64,000 nucleotides of DNA from Colias croceus (GCF_905220415.1 NC_059546.1:3038001-3102000), one strand, 5' to 3'; positions 15,101 to 27,083 are shown, numbered from the stretch's first letter. Numbers and translations are program-made. The notes: generated by a model from the letters alone, not told the origin.

Positions 15101-18100
15101 GACGCTGCCCTCGGGAGTGAGACCGGTTCTGAGAAGGTTCGTCGGCAACTATTGTGTCGGTCTACCGGTTACCTACGTTACTGATCGTCTGTTATCTGTT
15201 ACATGAACATGAATAAGTAGATCATACGATTAAATGCCGCTTTTGACCTTAACGACAATGATAAATTACTTTAAGGCTATGGATTTCCATTACTTATGAA
15301 GTTATTAATTTTGGTTTGTAATTTTTTATTCATCGAAATATTAGAAGGAGCTTAAACGGCTTTTTATGTGTTATCTTATATTCCAGGTCGATACCTAAGA
15401 AAACATTGGACCTTCGTCACGGCTAACATGTGATTAAAAAACTTATGAAGCGTTCAAAACGACAAACTTTGCCGCTTCGCCGATGATCCACACAATGCAT
15501 GAAGAATATCGCCCCAATCTCATTTTCGTTAGAGGCGAGCCATATTTCATTCTGGCAGCCATTGTCAATAGCAACTGAGGTCAGAGGCAAATAGAAGAAA
15601 GAGCGTCGCTTTTTTCAACAAACACAACCAGACAGTTGTTTGAACGCACCGCCTTTTTAAAATTCAAATCCAAATATCTTTTTCAACCCATCTTTTCATT
15701 AATTTATTATATTGAATCTGGCTGTCAACTTATATTTTATCTCGCGGTACGGATACCTGAACCCTCTTTTATAAATTCAGGTTATTTGTTATGAAATATT
15801 TAACAAATTCAACGCTATTGTAAAAAATGTTTCTTTCATTTCGCTTGTAATAATTAATATGAAATTATTTAGCAACTGAGTCGTATTTAACGTGTTGTCA
15901 GGATATTCGCAAGGTTAGCATTTGCGATACGGAACAATAGAAGACCTTCACCTTTCATATTGCTCTTTGCATTGCTTACAAAATTGACAATTCTTAGAGA
16001 TTTAGCAATTTGAGCAATTAATGCTAATAATTAAATTTCATATTTTCCTACTTTATTTAAAAATTGTTCCACTAATGACTAAGAAATTATTCATCATATT
16101 TACTGGAATTAAAACCACAAATATACATAATACGAGAGTTGTCATGATACCATAAATAATTAATACTGTTTTCCTCCTTAATATATTGAGATCAATACTG
16201 CAGGTGTACACAAGTACGTATTATCAAAACTTTTAATACAGGGCAAATAATAATAATATAACACTGACGATAATAAACTCTAAATTACGTCTTTAATATC
16301 TTAAGAACGTAAAATATGTTTTATGCAGAATAGTCTTACTGTTTCAAATGTAGGTACTTATGTTCATCATGACTATGAAAAAAAAACGTATGCATAGCTG
16401 CAAAGACTTGTAAGACATCTTGTTTAAAATCTCCTTTTGCTTCTAGTTGCATAACTACACATTAACCTCCTTAAATTATGTGAGTACCCATATCGACGTC
16501 TCTGTAAGCAATTAGACACCAAGAATCAGAAGGGAAATTGACAATTGACCTCAGAGTTGACACTTCAATTGAGGAGCTGAGTTCCACTCGGGTGCTACGT
16601 GCTAGATCTTTAATAGAATGCGTCTGGATCCGAAGTTGAAAATAACATAATATATCTACGGGAACCTACGTATCTACCTATGACACTCATGTTGGAGTCT
16701 CGGCATCCAGGATTAGGCAACTTGCGGGAGCAAATAAGTATAAAGAGTATTGTAAAAGCCTTTAGACTTTTATTGATTACAGAAACTGTGCAAAACAGTA
16801 CAGATGTGTGCAAATTTTATTCATATGAAAAAATTTAGGAAACTACTACAAAAGACATGACCATATCAAAAAAAATTCAAATGCGGAATTAAAGTATGTA
16901 TTACATATTTGATTATCAAACTACAATAACATTTTAAAATTATGATGGGAATAAAAAGAAAAGCAATCTAATCTAACACAGCCATTACAATTGCCAGTCA
17001 TAAAAAGTCATAACCTACATTAATTTTATTTCTCACGTTCTTGCGCTATCTGAGTAATTCGCTTTTAAAATATCATGCTAACGTAATTAAAATGCCTATT
17101 TTTGTTTACATAATGTAGGTAACAAAAAACCACTGCATTGTTTATATAAATTGCATAAAAAAGCGATATCAGAATGTTTGTTACATTAATTTGTGTAGAC
17201 CAAATACAGAAATTATTTGCATTATTAATAGCAGCTCACAACGGCAAGATGCAGTCGCAGAAATAAAACACAATTCACACAATCGATATCTATAGTCTAT
17301 ACAAAACATTTACAATTGAGTACAAGGTAATTCTGCATCAATACAACTCAGAGGTATTTTGACGTGAGCTTTTGTTCAATATGCAAACCTCTGGTCGCAG
17401 GACTCATCCGGAGTCCTTACGTGAAGCAAATATCAAGTAGCTTTACACATACTACATTATATTTTATACATGATAGATGTCCCAACACCAGACTGCTAGA
17501 AAACCTCAAACTAAACTAGTTATAGCTTGCATATTTTTTACAGGAAGGCAAACGAGCAAACGCGTTAACTGATAATAAGCGGCATATAGTCAAGGGCAGA
17601 ATAAGATGAGGATTCGATGCTAACCACTAATTTTAATAGCCATTTAAAATAATACGTTAGGAAAAGGTTGTAGCTAAGAATAGCTACCCAATGCTTAGCT
17701 TGTTGTTATGGTCTTTGCTCAGATAACATCAAGATGAACTCAATAGATCTATCTCTTGAGTTCAGAGGATAACTTAGTTGGGTCGAGGTTGAGTCCGGGG
17801 TTCGAGACCAGGCGAGCGCGCAGGAAATAAATTGATTTTTCAATTTATCTGCGCATGTTGTAACATCACCACTGCTCGAACGGTGAAGGAAAACATCGTG
17901 AGGAAACCGACATGTCGAAGAATTAAAAAGTTCGACGACATGTGTCATCCGCCAACACGCACTTGGCCAGCGTGGTGGATTATGACCTGTACCCTCATAG
18001 GAGGCTCGTGTCCCAGCAGTGGGAACGTATATGGGCTGATGATGATGATGATGATGAAACAAAGTAACGTTTCTAACGACGCACAAATAAAAACGAGATC

Positions 18101-21100
18101 ACAAACAAAGACTTAAAATAGGTCACTATTGAAATCGCAACATCTAAAGAAAATTTTCTATAATACGATGACATAAATTAACGACGGGACAGTGCAACCT
18201 ACTATTTAGAGCAATGCGACATCATTCCAAGAAACTCGGCTGAAAGCCAAACTCTGGTTCGAACATGAAAAGTTAATTAGGAGCATTAGGCATGCCCTAG
18301 ATGGGAAAGCTGCATGTCATGCATTAGATGAAATAATACGTCAAGCACGTACAAGTTGCAATTCGCTTAGCACTGCTGGACAAAATAATTTTGTAGGAAA
18401 CAGCGTAAATATCTTCATGCGGCATGACCGCTTAGTATTTGCGTTATAAATCGTAGAAGAGCATAAAACTGTGTGAAATTAAACTATTCCTGTCATCGTT
18501 AACTGACTGTGCAACCACTTTGATTTGGTGCCAAACGAATACTTTGAACTTGAGGCGACACCAGTTTAATAACATTTTTATTTATTAATTGTTAGTTTAA
18601 ACTAATTTTAAAAATATAAACAAATCTACATCTATAGGTACCTCTATTTATTTTTTGATAAAACATTAAGTGTTATACGCATTTTATTTTGCAATTAAAA
18701 TGTTTCTAATCTTTGATGAGAAAGAGAATAGTCAATCAGATAAAAAATGTTATGTTTATCCAAAACAAAGAAACATGTAATATGTATTATATCAACAAGT
18801 GAATGGCCCACTGATGACATTCAATTTGGCACAAAGCCTCAGATCCTCTGCTACATTGCTATCGAAATTAAACCGACATTCTATGCCTTGCAACCACGCC
18901 AAATTACGCATTTTGAAGGTTAATTATTTGCGATTGTTCAAATTTGATCGATGTTTTATGTTCAACGACGTTCAACTCTAGTATGGACTATTTATGGCCA
19001 CAGTTCTAGAGGAACTTACAGAACCCAAATTATTTTAATTTGGGCAAGGTAAAGTGAAAAATACTTATTACAGAAGGTATCTATTCATATATCTAATCCG
19101 CATGTCGTATAAAACGAGGTAGACTATCGATTTTTCATTACACGCAATCAGGTCAGCGTTTCGTAACTTGACAAAAGAAACAAATATGCCAGCGTTAAAT
19201 ATCAAACAGTTGTAAAGTAATTAAGGTAATTACAGTAGAACACATCTGATAATAACTCAGCCTCTGATCCAGACAGAAAAAGATAAAACGACAAGCACGG
19301 TAAAGCAAAGGGTAATTTCACGCAAGATGAAAGAGGCGTCTTAAGTTACCAATATGTCGGAACGGACGTCGGTTGGATGCAAATAACAGGTCCGACGATC
19401 GCCTAACGAGCGCTGCAAAACTATGAACAAACCTGAAGTTTGACGACCGACGGAGTCAGTAGTGACTATCTTATAATTCAAAAGCCTTTTCAGGATATAA
19501 TTAAGTGCGTCCAAGGTTCACACAAGAAAATCATTGAATAATTAGTAGTCTCCAAAGTATTAATTAAGCTTATCAGTTCTTAGTATAAGCTCTTATTTAT
19601 AAAAACCAGTGTGACGTGTCTAGATTTTTTTGTTCCTCAGTGTTTGTTAATTTTTAAACAACTATCAGTATTCTACTGGTTATAGTTATAACATACCAAG
19701 GATACAAGACAAATGTTAATTTTAATTAAATTATTTAATTACATAAACATGATACAAGATATTTAAATAAAACCCATATTAGTATAGATAAACATAAACT
19801 AATGAAGACATCGATTATGCTTCATGAAACGGTAAGGCCAACCAGTATTATAATCAAATGGTATCTACAAATGACTACAAAAACTGAATAAAAATTGCAC
19901 AGAACTGTCAAAGCTTATATTGAGCTATAAATAGAACTTGCACGTAAATGACCTATTGTGAAACGTGAACTATAGGGACAATGAAACCGTAACAATGGCA
20001 TCGTGGGAACCACGTTACAAATTGGCAGGGGTCAAGTGTCTGCACTGCGCGGTGCACTCAATTATCAATACAGTTATACATAACATCATTAAAAATGCAA
20101 TGCTTTACATAATAATTACTAAACTAAACTATTTATCTCGATATGGAATGGCTTATGCCATTTGTTTTACTGCTACTTTACTTGAATAGCGAAAATGTAC
20201 TTCGCAACAACGTATAACCAAATTATAACTAACATCACATAAATTCTTAAAGATAATGTTAAATATACTTTAACCCATTGAGCCTCGAGCGGCCCGATCT
20301 GACCACGACACAATGGATTTTCTATTGTGTCTGTGATTCCGGGGGCTGAGTTATTAAAAATAAATTCAAAAATGTGTATGCCTAAATCTTAATAGTCTTC
20401 GTATAAACAAAAGGAAGAATTCGGAATGTCTGTGAGCTGTAGGTACGTTCAATTCAGTTTACCTGCTCAGGTTGAGTCAGTTATTTTAAAACAAAACAGA
20501 AGTAGATTAACCGTTGACCTTGGCCAGTGTGCAACAGATAATATTATCGGTAAAAGGAAATTCTTAAGATAAGGAACACACACCGTGAATAAACAAAGAG
20601 ACAGACCAAGAATTTACCTATGATAATCACCCTTTATGTCATGAGTATTCGCCTTATAAATGAAGCTTTAGACGAGGATGTTAATAAGCCTCTGGTATGC
20701 GATGAACAAGGTTACGTTAGAGATAATGATGTTTAGAATTGTAAAGCTCACACACATAGTAATTAATGACCAAGATATTTCTATTAAGGGAACAGTGTTT
20801 GTAATGACGTATTAGAAAAATATTATTAAAACATAACTCACATATTTTACCCACAATAGAAGGGAGAAGTCGTATGTGAGAAGATGTACAGGCGATAAAT
20901 CAATTCAACAACGGATAAGATTATTTACAAAATGTTTCAGTCACAACAATGCTTCTACAAATAATATTTGTCGACGTGCTCAGGAATACTTAACATTCCA
21001 AAAGTTAATTTTTTCAATTCTGTCTGAATGGGTATTGGATAATATTTTTGTTTGGCTTTTGTTCAAATATTTACTATTATATTCGTATGATGATACGGTG

Positions 21101-24100
21101 CGCAGTCTATAAACGACAATGACAAAACTGCGTCTGCTAGATTTATGCCATGCCCTCATAGCATGGAGCTGTATGTAATATACAGTCATCTAAAGAGCCG
21201 CATGCTTGTATCAGCTGCTAATTTGATGTTAATAAAATTATAATGAGATTGATACTCTTAATAAATTATATTGTATGTTAAAAGAGGAAGTAAGTGATGT
21301 AAATTGAAAATTAAATGAAGATTAAGAACAGGTTACATTTTTTTTTAATCTGTAAGGGGCAATGTAATGATTCAGAAGGCAAAGTTATCAAAACAAAGAT
21401 AAAATATAAATTACCTAAATGTAAACACTCTCTTTAACACACAATTCACGAGTTTATAGATAAAACTACAAGATAACAAATGTCACATCGACATTATAAA
21501 TTTGTTTAAATTTTAAGTCTACGAAAAATATTTTTACCGCGGTCGCCGGTACTAAGAGCTTTAAAAATGTATATTTCATCTCGATTCCCATAGCATTTAG
21601 ACACGCTATCAAGTTTATTGCAATCGCTAATTGCTTGGTGTTATATTTTCGATACGCCGGTATAAACAATACACATACCAAGCTAACACCCATTATAGTT
21701 AAAAAATAATGAAGTTATTTATATTTTGGCACTCAAGAGTCAAGATATTATGTATCCCGATCTTTTATTGCATTAAAGCTTAGTATTGAAGTATACCAGT
21801 ATTCTGTCGAGGTAGGCAAAGAAAACAAAAATATTGAAAACAAAATTATTTGTGTAACTTCACCATTCCAACTAGGTCGTTATTTTTACCAGCTGCAAAG
21901 CAAGTGGACAACGCGTTGTTCGCGACTGTTTTGGCCCAGTTCCTGCTTTTTATACGCTTAGTAACTGAGTTGAGACACGAGTGGGTTTCTTGATTTTCAT
22001 TCGACAAGTTAACCGTAACTAGAACGCATCCGGCCCAATCAGAGCGCACCGACGAACCCACAATCGATTGACATTGCAACCGGATTCTGTTTGCTTGAAT
22101 ATCGAAAAATCTTCAAGGGTCAAAATCAATTTACTTCAATATTTTATTAAAAGCTTTCAAATTTAAATTGGACAGTAAATGAATGCTATCGTAATTTTGG
22201 CAAATACCTTAGGTCTTAGACCACAGTAAACAAAAATGCTATTGGGATTTGGGATGACGCATTTTATATTACATTGCCCTGTGCCCACCATCTTTTAACT
22301 TGCACGTATTCAAATAATTATTAATGGTAATTCAATTTTTTTGAAAACCTTTGTAAAAGTAAAGTAAAAGCAAGTTTTTGCATTTATTACAAGATGTAAT
22401 TTGCGACACGCATAATGTGCATGTCCTTTTTCTGATTCATGACTAGACGTCAGTTACTACCTTGAAAATTACTTTCTAAAGCCTTTGACAATAATGTTCA
22501 GTTACTGATATTTTAAGCGATTCTTTGTTAAGAACCATATTATAAAATAAATTACTTAATGTAAGGCTTGTTTTTAAAATACAACACAATCTTTATTCCC
22601 TTTAGCCTACTTAGGATTTCATCGTTTAAATTTTAAGCTGTTTTTAAAAAAGTTTCGCTATTATCCTAGTTAAACGTTCCAGTTATACAATTACATATCG
22701 CTAACAGATGGTTGAAATCTCAGTTATACCAATATCATGCGGGCGAAGCTATGTTTTATTTACATCGAAAGAAAAATTGGCGCAACTCCAAACCGTTCCA
22801 ACGAACGGATTCACCGAGCCCGCCTATATCTCTGTATTTTGTAATAATATTATAGCATTAAGAAAACGAGCCTCTTTGACGTCGGGTCTATTTAAATAAC
22901 TGCATATAATTGGTAAGATAATATCAACTCGCAATCATGAAGCAGTCGATGTTATTCATCAACTGACCGTAGTACCGCAAGTAATTTACTGTAACCGATA
23001 GAATTGGCCGACATACACTCAGATTGGAAATGTTAACAGTTGGTCAACCGGATTGACACACTTCTTTCTTACGCGACTCTTTAGATCTAATTTACGTAAA
23101 GCGCTTCAAATACGCGATCAGTAAACGGAGGAAACGGATGGACAGACATGGAAACTAGTTAAGATGCCATTAACGGATCGCCAGCATTTAATCAAATACT
23201 GGTTATTGATGGCTCGATATTTTTTTTGTGCTTAATGACAAAGTCAAGGATGTTGAGTGGTTTTGTGAGATCGAACAACTTTTTTTCCGTTGTGAACCGT
23301 TTCAAAACATTATTTAGTTGTATGCTGTGCATTTGCGAAACTCAGGAATAAGAAAAGGCAAATATGTGTACGTAAATTATGTAAATCAAATATAAACACT
23401 GTATTACGTGACATTGGCTATAATATCGTCGATATAAACGACATGCACAAATAGAAATGACTCAGTTTAGTTATCGAAAACGGAACGTGATCGGATACGG
23501 TGATATGAAAATCTAGTAAAATTTGCACTAGCGTAGTTAAAACTGCAATAAAAGTGCCTATAAAGTTCAACCGAGTTGTGGAACTGGATTTTTAAATTCA
23601 GCAGAACCACCTACCTACACTATAAGAAACGCGAGTTCACTGACTCATAAAAACTTATCTGTTTTGTCAAAAAAGTGGTAGTCTCTTTTAATAGAACTCG
23701 AGGACAATATGAACAATTTTATTCATGTTTTGTAATGAAACAGTTCTGTAATAATAATAAAGTTATCCATAAACCTGATCTTTACAAACAACCCTTCTAT
23801 TTTTTAATTTTGCAACGACTCTGTAAAACATATACATCAGTTTGATTTATTCTTTGTTTGGATGTCTTACCTGAGTGAACTGTGAAGATATTTTTGTGTG
23901 GTCTTCTTGGTAGGCCTTCCGGGCTTTCCTCCGTTCCGTCATCAGAGTGTTAAGGCGGTCGAGGGCACGGGACTCCAATGCTTCGGCGTTGGTTTTTATT
24001 AACCGGCTCGTGTTTTCCCATTCTTCTGTCATGGTTCGCCATGCTGATGCGATCAAGGAACCTTTGAGAGGATATTAAAATTAAAAATCTTGTATAAGCG

Positions 24101-26258
24101 TACATATTTATGATGATCAGGATAATGATTTACGCATATCGTGGGCTTAATATATTATCTTATAAAATAAATAAATTAGCTTAAGTTATTTAAATTAATG
24201 ACCCATTTACTTGAATAAAGCGACAGCCTAAGTAAGTATGTGCCTAGTGCTTTAATTAATCCTATTTAACATAGGTAATAGAATTAAGAGTGGCCTAGAA
24301 TGCACGATTACAGCGAATAATTAATTTACGTAAAATTAGGCAGTCTCTAGAATACCTTTTAAGTTTTAATTGAATAAGAATAGGTGCGGAAAATTATACC
24401 TATGTTTTACTCAGTGCAAAGGGAGGGTGCTCGACACATTTGTATGGATGTTCACAATGTGATTATGACGACGCACTGTGTTTCATTACATCAAAAAAAT
24501 TTCCCTGTGCTGTTTATTGTATTTATCGATCAAGGGATGTATTTAAAATGTAAGAGTAGAACACCCACGTGTTAATTTCTTATACTTTTTTTTTTAAAAA
24601 ATGGCAAACTTTAGGTGAATTTTTCATGAAAAATATTGAAATGTATTCTGAAATCGTAACGGTCTTCGATATTTATTTTAAATAAATATAGACTTATAAA
24701 GCATCTTTGGGCGCATATAATCCAGTTTTTATTTTTGGAAAACTACCTCCGAATACCGAGAAATATATTTTTTTCAGATTTTCGTTTTTATTTTTTTTCT
24801 CCCTAAAAACGCAAAAGTGCGACTTGTCACTAGCATAGAATTATTGCTCGTAATAAGGCCTATCACTCATAAAAAAACCACGCCGCACTATTGCGGTTTT
24901 TTGGAATAATACGCAATTTTCAAAAAGGTCAAAAAAGGCCTTATTACGAGCAATAATTCTGTGCTAGTGACAAGCCGCACTTTTGCGTTTTTAGGGAGAA
25001 AAAAAATAAAAACGAAAATCTGAAAAGAATATATTTCTCGGTATTCGGAGGTGGTTTTCCAAAAATAAAAACTGGATAATATAAGCCCAAAGATGCTTTA
25101 TAAGTCTATATTTATTTAAAATAAATATCTAAGACCGTTACGATTTCAGAATACATTTCAATATTTTTCATGAAAAGTTCACCTAAAGTTTGCCATTTTT
25201 TCAAAAAAAAAGTATAAGAAATTGACACGTGGGTGTTCTACTCTTACATTTTAAATACATCCCTTGATCGATAAATACAATAAACAGCACAGGGAAATTT
25301 TTTTGATCTAATGAAACACAGTGCGACGGGTCTAATTGGGAATTTGCAGGGTAGGTAGGTTTATCATTCGGAACAATTTCAAGCAAAATTAAGGGCATTT
25401 ATGAAACGGATGATTAAACTTCTTGGCTGCGACTTTTACACACTGATATACAAATATATACCTAGCACAGAGTATACCTATTATATTTACATAACTATTT
25501 CAAAAGGTACAAACTCAGCATATAGAAACAACTGCACAAGCTTATTTGCATTTTGGTCAACATTCATGAGAATGACGTAAGAACTTTCTTACTTTCATGT
25601 TTGTGTGACAAAACGATTGCAACGCGTTTCTCCTAATTAGGAGGGACCCACTTAAGGTCATTACTCATTAAATACAGTTATTTGTCATCATATTATACCT
25701 ACATCGCATCGCCGAAAAAAAATTCAGTAAAAATTTCCATATTAAACTTATTTGAATGTAGACAATCACTAAAATTTGAATTTATTTGACGTCTATATTC
25801 TATATATTTATTTGATATCTAAGTATATACCCTGCAAAATTAAATTATAAAATTATTTATTTACTTGATCATTTTTTATATCAAATTACCTACCTAACTA
25901 TTATTATTAATTTGTTTGTGGTATAAATGTTGGTTTTTAAGTCTCCCATCAATTTTAAACCATATTTCGTGTAAACTATGAATTTCAATACAACCTGCTT
26001 TGTAATAATAATATGCTGTTTAGTAACATTTCACTCATTCAAAGTTGATCTTTGGTATTTACCGTTCAGTTCCTCGCATTTATCCATCTTTTGTCCTTGT
26101 GCAGCAGCGGCGGAGAGCGCAAGAGCATACTCCCTATCGCTCTTCATCTTTGCTTGCAAGCTACGCTTCATTGTCTCCATGAGACGCAGCTCAGCGTCCT
26201 GACGAGCCAGCAGCGCCTCGTGGGCCGCCCTACCTGCACCACTCGACGTGTAACCCAT
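1..26258 (-). CDS. FER: Fes/Fer-family F-BAR tyrosine kinase, 5' part of gene (4 exons, runs off left edge)
   Basis: This is the N-terminal part of a cytoplasmic non-receptor tyrosine kinase of the Fes/Fer family (fly Fps85D). Its F-BAR domain binds curved membranes and dimerises; the SH2 and kinase domains would lie beyond the left edge. Four exons on the minus strand join in frame (196, 191, 97 and at least 121 nt; junction phases 1, 0, 1), giving about 201 residues. Telltale stretches are ARQDAELRLMETMKR followed by KSDREYA, and RLHRAHNEYVLLL, which align with mammalian FER and FES from memory of the family. The start ATG at 26258-26256 gives MGYTSSGAG, matching the family's MGF start. Introns of about 2, 22.4 and 1.3 kb are typical of a long regulatory gene. 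The promoter would lie to the right, divergent from eIF4B. Confidence 0.87.
1036..1200 (-). mobile_element. Retroposon 3' tail (LINE/SINE-like) with poly(A)
   Basis: A poly(T) run at about 1040-1057 precedes a tract (TTGACGATAGGGAAGAGC, CTCGCCTGATG, GGTCTAAGATGG) that I recognise as a common lepidopteran retroposon 3' region, inserted in minus orientation in FER intron 3. No protein is encoded. The family name is uncertain. Confidence 0.55.
1400..1496 (-). CDS. FER: FER coding exon 3 (F-BAR coiled-coil segment)
   Basis: A 97 nt exon with acceptor GTTCACAG and donor GTGAGT. It encodes LSEEVQRKQSEYQKCLESYK and onward, a charged helix that fits the F-BAR segment after the second helix. The exon leaves one T, completed to TGT (Cys) by the next exon. 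It is separated from exon 2 by a 22.4 kb intron. Confidence 0.83.
2011..2192 (+). repeat. Dispersed element with AACCGACTTC ends, copy 1
   Basis: The unit starts AACCGACTTCAAAAA and ends with an inverted TTTGAAGTCTGTT, so it has short terminal inverted repeats of the type AACCGACTTCAAA. The interior (GATGCGGGATGGTGTCGAAT, GGCCCAGTAGTTTTTATTTT) is shared with 26721-26963 (inverted) and 48032-48274. This copy lies in FER intron 2 and lacks part of the interior. Confidence 0.8.
2193..4440. other. FER intron 2, AT-rich, nothing recognised
   Basis: Low-complexity AT-rich intron. I see no coding exon, RNA gene or clear terminal repeat here. Confidence 0.6.
4442..4852 (-). other. Compositionally distinct segment with an unassigned 136-codon reading frame
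   Basis: A GC-richer block of about 200 bp (4480-4655) sits in very AT-rich intron and is open on both strands: 136 codons on minus and 69 on plus (4464-4673). The minus frame is basic (VNKKNPSKAFPRSANAKKPI). I do not recognise a family and see no convincing splice sites. It may be a mobile-element fragment, a lost exon or a non-coding conserved block. Confidence 0.3.
5103..5379. repeat. Inverted-repeat element (MITE-like), 277 bp
   Basis: The ends are 17 bp inverted repeats with one mismatch: GGGTAAGTTCGGACATG at 5103-5119 and CATGTCCGGACTTACCC at 5363-5379. The interior has no coding capacity. The true ends may lie slightly outside; a related motif GGGTAAGACGCCGGACG is at about 4873. It lies in FER intron 2. 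Confidence 0.55.
5400..7765. other. FER intron 2, nothing recognised
   Basis: AT-rich intron with no supported exon or RNA gene. Short reading frames here lack homology that I can recognise. Confidence 0.6.
7767..8232 (+). mobile_element. Lepidopteran retroposon family A, copy 1
   Basis: Starts CTAGCTTCCGCCCGCGACTC, contains a GACAGACAGACAGACA tract and the block CACATATTTGGGTTTGGTAT, and ends near CTACAGATTTATTATATG. A full inverted copy is at 59230-59693 and a truncated inverted one at 58370-58690. Apparently non-autonomous, with no conserved protein. Confidence 0.75.
8240..9625. other. FER intron 2, nothing recognised
   Basis: AT-rich intron without supported features. Confidence 0.55.
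9631..9806 (+). mobile_element. Lepidopteran retroposon family B, copy 1
   Basis: Starts CTAGCTTTCCGCCCGCGGCT, followed by a block (TAATCGGTTAAGTGGTTTAA, CATTGAGGACAAACATTGTG) also found inverted at 54656-54868. It ends in TTTATATATATTAAG. Short non-coding retroposon in FER intron 2. Confidence 0.7.
9810..11215. other. FER intron 2, nothing recognised
   Basis: AT-rich intron. Overlapping minus-strand frames at 9980-10283 have no recognisable domain and are not annotated as genes. Confidence 0.5.
11218..12446. mobile_element. Fold-back-like element with mirrored 138 bp repeat units
   Basis: The outer ends are inverted: AGATAGGGAGGCGA at 11218-11231 and TCGCCTCCCTATCT at 12433-12446. Inside, the motif CTCGAGCGCG occurs three times on the left (about 11252, 11391, 11529; spacing 138-139) and three times inverted on the right (GACGCGCTCGAG at 11991, 12129, 12259; spacing 138 and 130). 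The pairs share one centre near 11765. No long coding frame was found. The structure resembles Foldback/Galileo-type elements with repeat-bearing inverted ends; assignment is by structure only. Confidence 0.65.
12450..14105. other. FER intron 2, nothing recognised
   Basis: AT-rich intron with no supported features. Confidence 0.5.
14110..14300. other. GC-rich island in FER intron 2
   Basis: A local rise in G+C (GAGAGCGGCGCCCGCGAGC; GGGTGCTGCGCCCGCGCCG) in otherwise AT-rich intron. A second island is at about 15050-15180. These could be untranslated exons or an internal promoter, but there is no direct evidence. Confidence 0.25.
15190..17760. other. FER intron 2, nothing recognised
   Basis: AT-rich intron; no supported gene or element with defined ends. 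Confidence 0.5.
17770..18057 (+). mobile_element. tRNA-derived SINE with (GATG)n tail
   Basis: A pol III B-box match GGTTCGAGACC lies at 17799-17809. It is followed by a body typical of lepidopteran SINEs (GGTGAAGGAAAACATCGTGA; GTGTCCCAGCAGTGGGAACG) and a TGATGATGATGATGATGA tail at 18036-18056. The A box is degenerate. Reading frames across it on both strands are by-products. Confidence 0.75.
18060..23869. other. FER intron 2, long AT-rich stretch
   Basis: Nearly 6 kb with no recognised domain, RNA gene or element ends. Several 60-94 codon frames exist but are AT-biased and unsupported. Confidence 0.5.
23871..24061 (-). CDS. FER: FER coding exon 2 (F-BAR helix 2)
   Basis: The exon follows acceptor CTCTCAAAG and ends at donor GTAAGA (intron starts at 23870). 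It completes the split glycine codon and encodes residues 66-129, including SAWRTMTEEWENTSRLIKTN and ALDRLNTLMTERRKARKAY. This matches the FER region with the pattern SW..M...E.LSR..K.HAE.L...L.RL. The length of 191 nt keeps frame. Confidence 0.87.
24474..25323. mobile_element. 850 bp near-perfect palindrome (fold-back element) in FER intron 1
   Basis: Two arms of 388 bp (24474-24861 and 24936-25323) are near-exact reverse complements around a 74 bp loop. The outermost bases are CACTGTG and CACAGTG. The 5-mer CGACG lies immediately outside on both sides (24469-24473 and 25324-25328), suggesting a target-site duplication. Frames encoding FPVLFIVFIDQGMYLKCK appear in both arms only because of the symmetry. 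FER transcription would yield a long hairpin. Confidence 0.9.
25330..26060. other. FER intron 1, right part
   Basis: AT-rich intronic sequence up to the exon 1 donor; nothing recognised. Confidence 0.5.
26063..26258 (-). CDS. FER: FER coding exon 1 (start codon, F-BAR N-terminus)
   Basis: Coding begins at the ATG on 26258-26256 and ends at a donor GTAAAT (intron starts at 26062), leaving one base of a glycine codon. It encodes residues 1-65: a short glycine/serine lead, then the first F-BAR helix with ARQDAELRLMETMKR and KSDREYALAL. An in-frame TTG lies upstream but no nearer ATG, so this start is preferred. Confidence 0.87.
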
Positions 26259-26720
26259 TGTAAACAAACTTTACACTAGTGCACTCACTTTACAATTTAC
26301 ATCGCAACGTAAACATAACACAATTCACATCACTATTACCGTTATCACTGCATCATGTTTGATATCAATGAGGAAAAATGTAAATGTTGAATCTATTTTT
26401 ATAGAGTGACAATATTTAATTTTGAGTTTATGCACGACCGTTGCGTTAAGAAAAATGAATTAAAAAGTAATAAACGAATGTATGACTCGCGAGGCGGGCG
26501 ACACGACGTCCGTTCCGCGTAGGCGCGCGACGAGAATGCCATCTATTGCGATATCGGTTTGCGCCTTGAAAATTGAGATTCGAGTTGTTATTAGGTACGT
26601 AGTGGTTATAATATCCTCTTTTTTGACATGGCTGGTCTGCCTGCTGCCAACCGCCACTGATAGCTACATGGTAGCTAAAGCTACAGGCTGCACAAGTGAT
26701 AACTGCGTTAAAATAAAAAC
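26259..26720. promoter_or_regulatory. Probable FER 5' UTR/promoter region
   Basis: Sequence directly upstream of the FER start codon on the minus strand, AT-rich then mildly GC-rich at 26485-26560. I cannot place a transcription start. Overlapping frames on both strands near 26446-26780 run into the neighbouring repeat and are not genes. Confidence 0.3.
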
Positions 26721-26963
26721 AACCGACTTCAAACTTGCACTTGCAAAATTTACAAATACCTACAGACAAAAATGCTCATAAAATAAAAACTACTGGGCCT
26801 ATCCGAATAAAATTTTTATGGGACCAATTCGACACCATCCCGCATCGAACAAAAAAAGAATCACGTAAATCGGTTCAGAAACCTTGGAGTAATCGGTGTA
26901 CATACATAAAAAAAAAATATACCGGCCGAATTGATAACCTCCTCCTTTTTTTTGAAGTCGGTT
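26721..26963 (-). repeat. Dispersed element with AACCGACTTC ends, copy 2
   Basis: Inverted copy of the element at 2011-2192 and 48032-48274, with AACCGACTTCAAA at the left and TTTGAAGTCGGTT at the right. Apparent reading frames here are repeat-derived. Confidence 0.85.
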
Positions 26964-27083
26964 AAATAGTACAATCAACTCGGGGATGGGATCATGTGAT
27001 CATGTTTGACCTCTAATAAAAACAAATACAAAAGAATCTCATCAAAATACAGGTAAAATGTAGGTAGATCTAATATGGATCCG

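Noticed and set aside
17706..18116. 126-codon minus and 94-codon plus frames
   Set aside because: They cover the tRNA-derived SINE; the His and Met runs come from its GATG tail.
24384..25398. Matching small proteins with FPVLFIVFIDQGMYLKCK on opposite strands
   Set aside because: Produced by the palindrome; same DNA read from both arms.
26446..26965. Several 65-107 codon frames upstream of FER
   Set aside because: Mostly the dispersed AACCGACTTC element and adjacent promoter DNA; same peptide pieces occur at the other copies.
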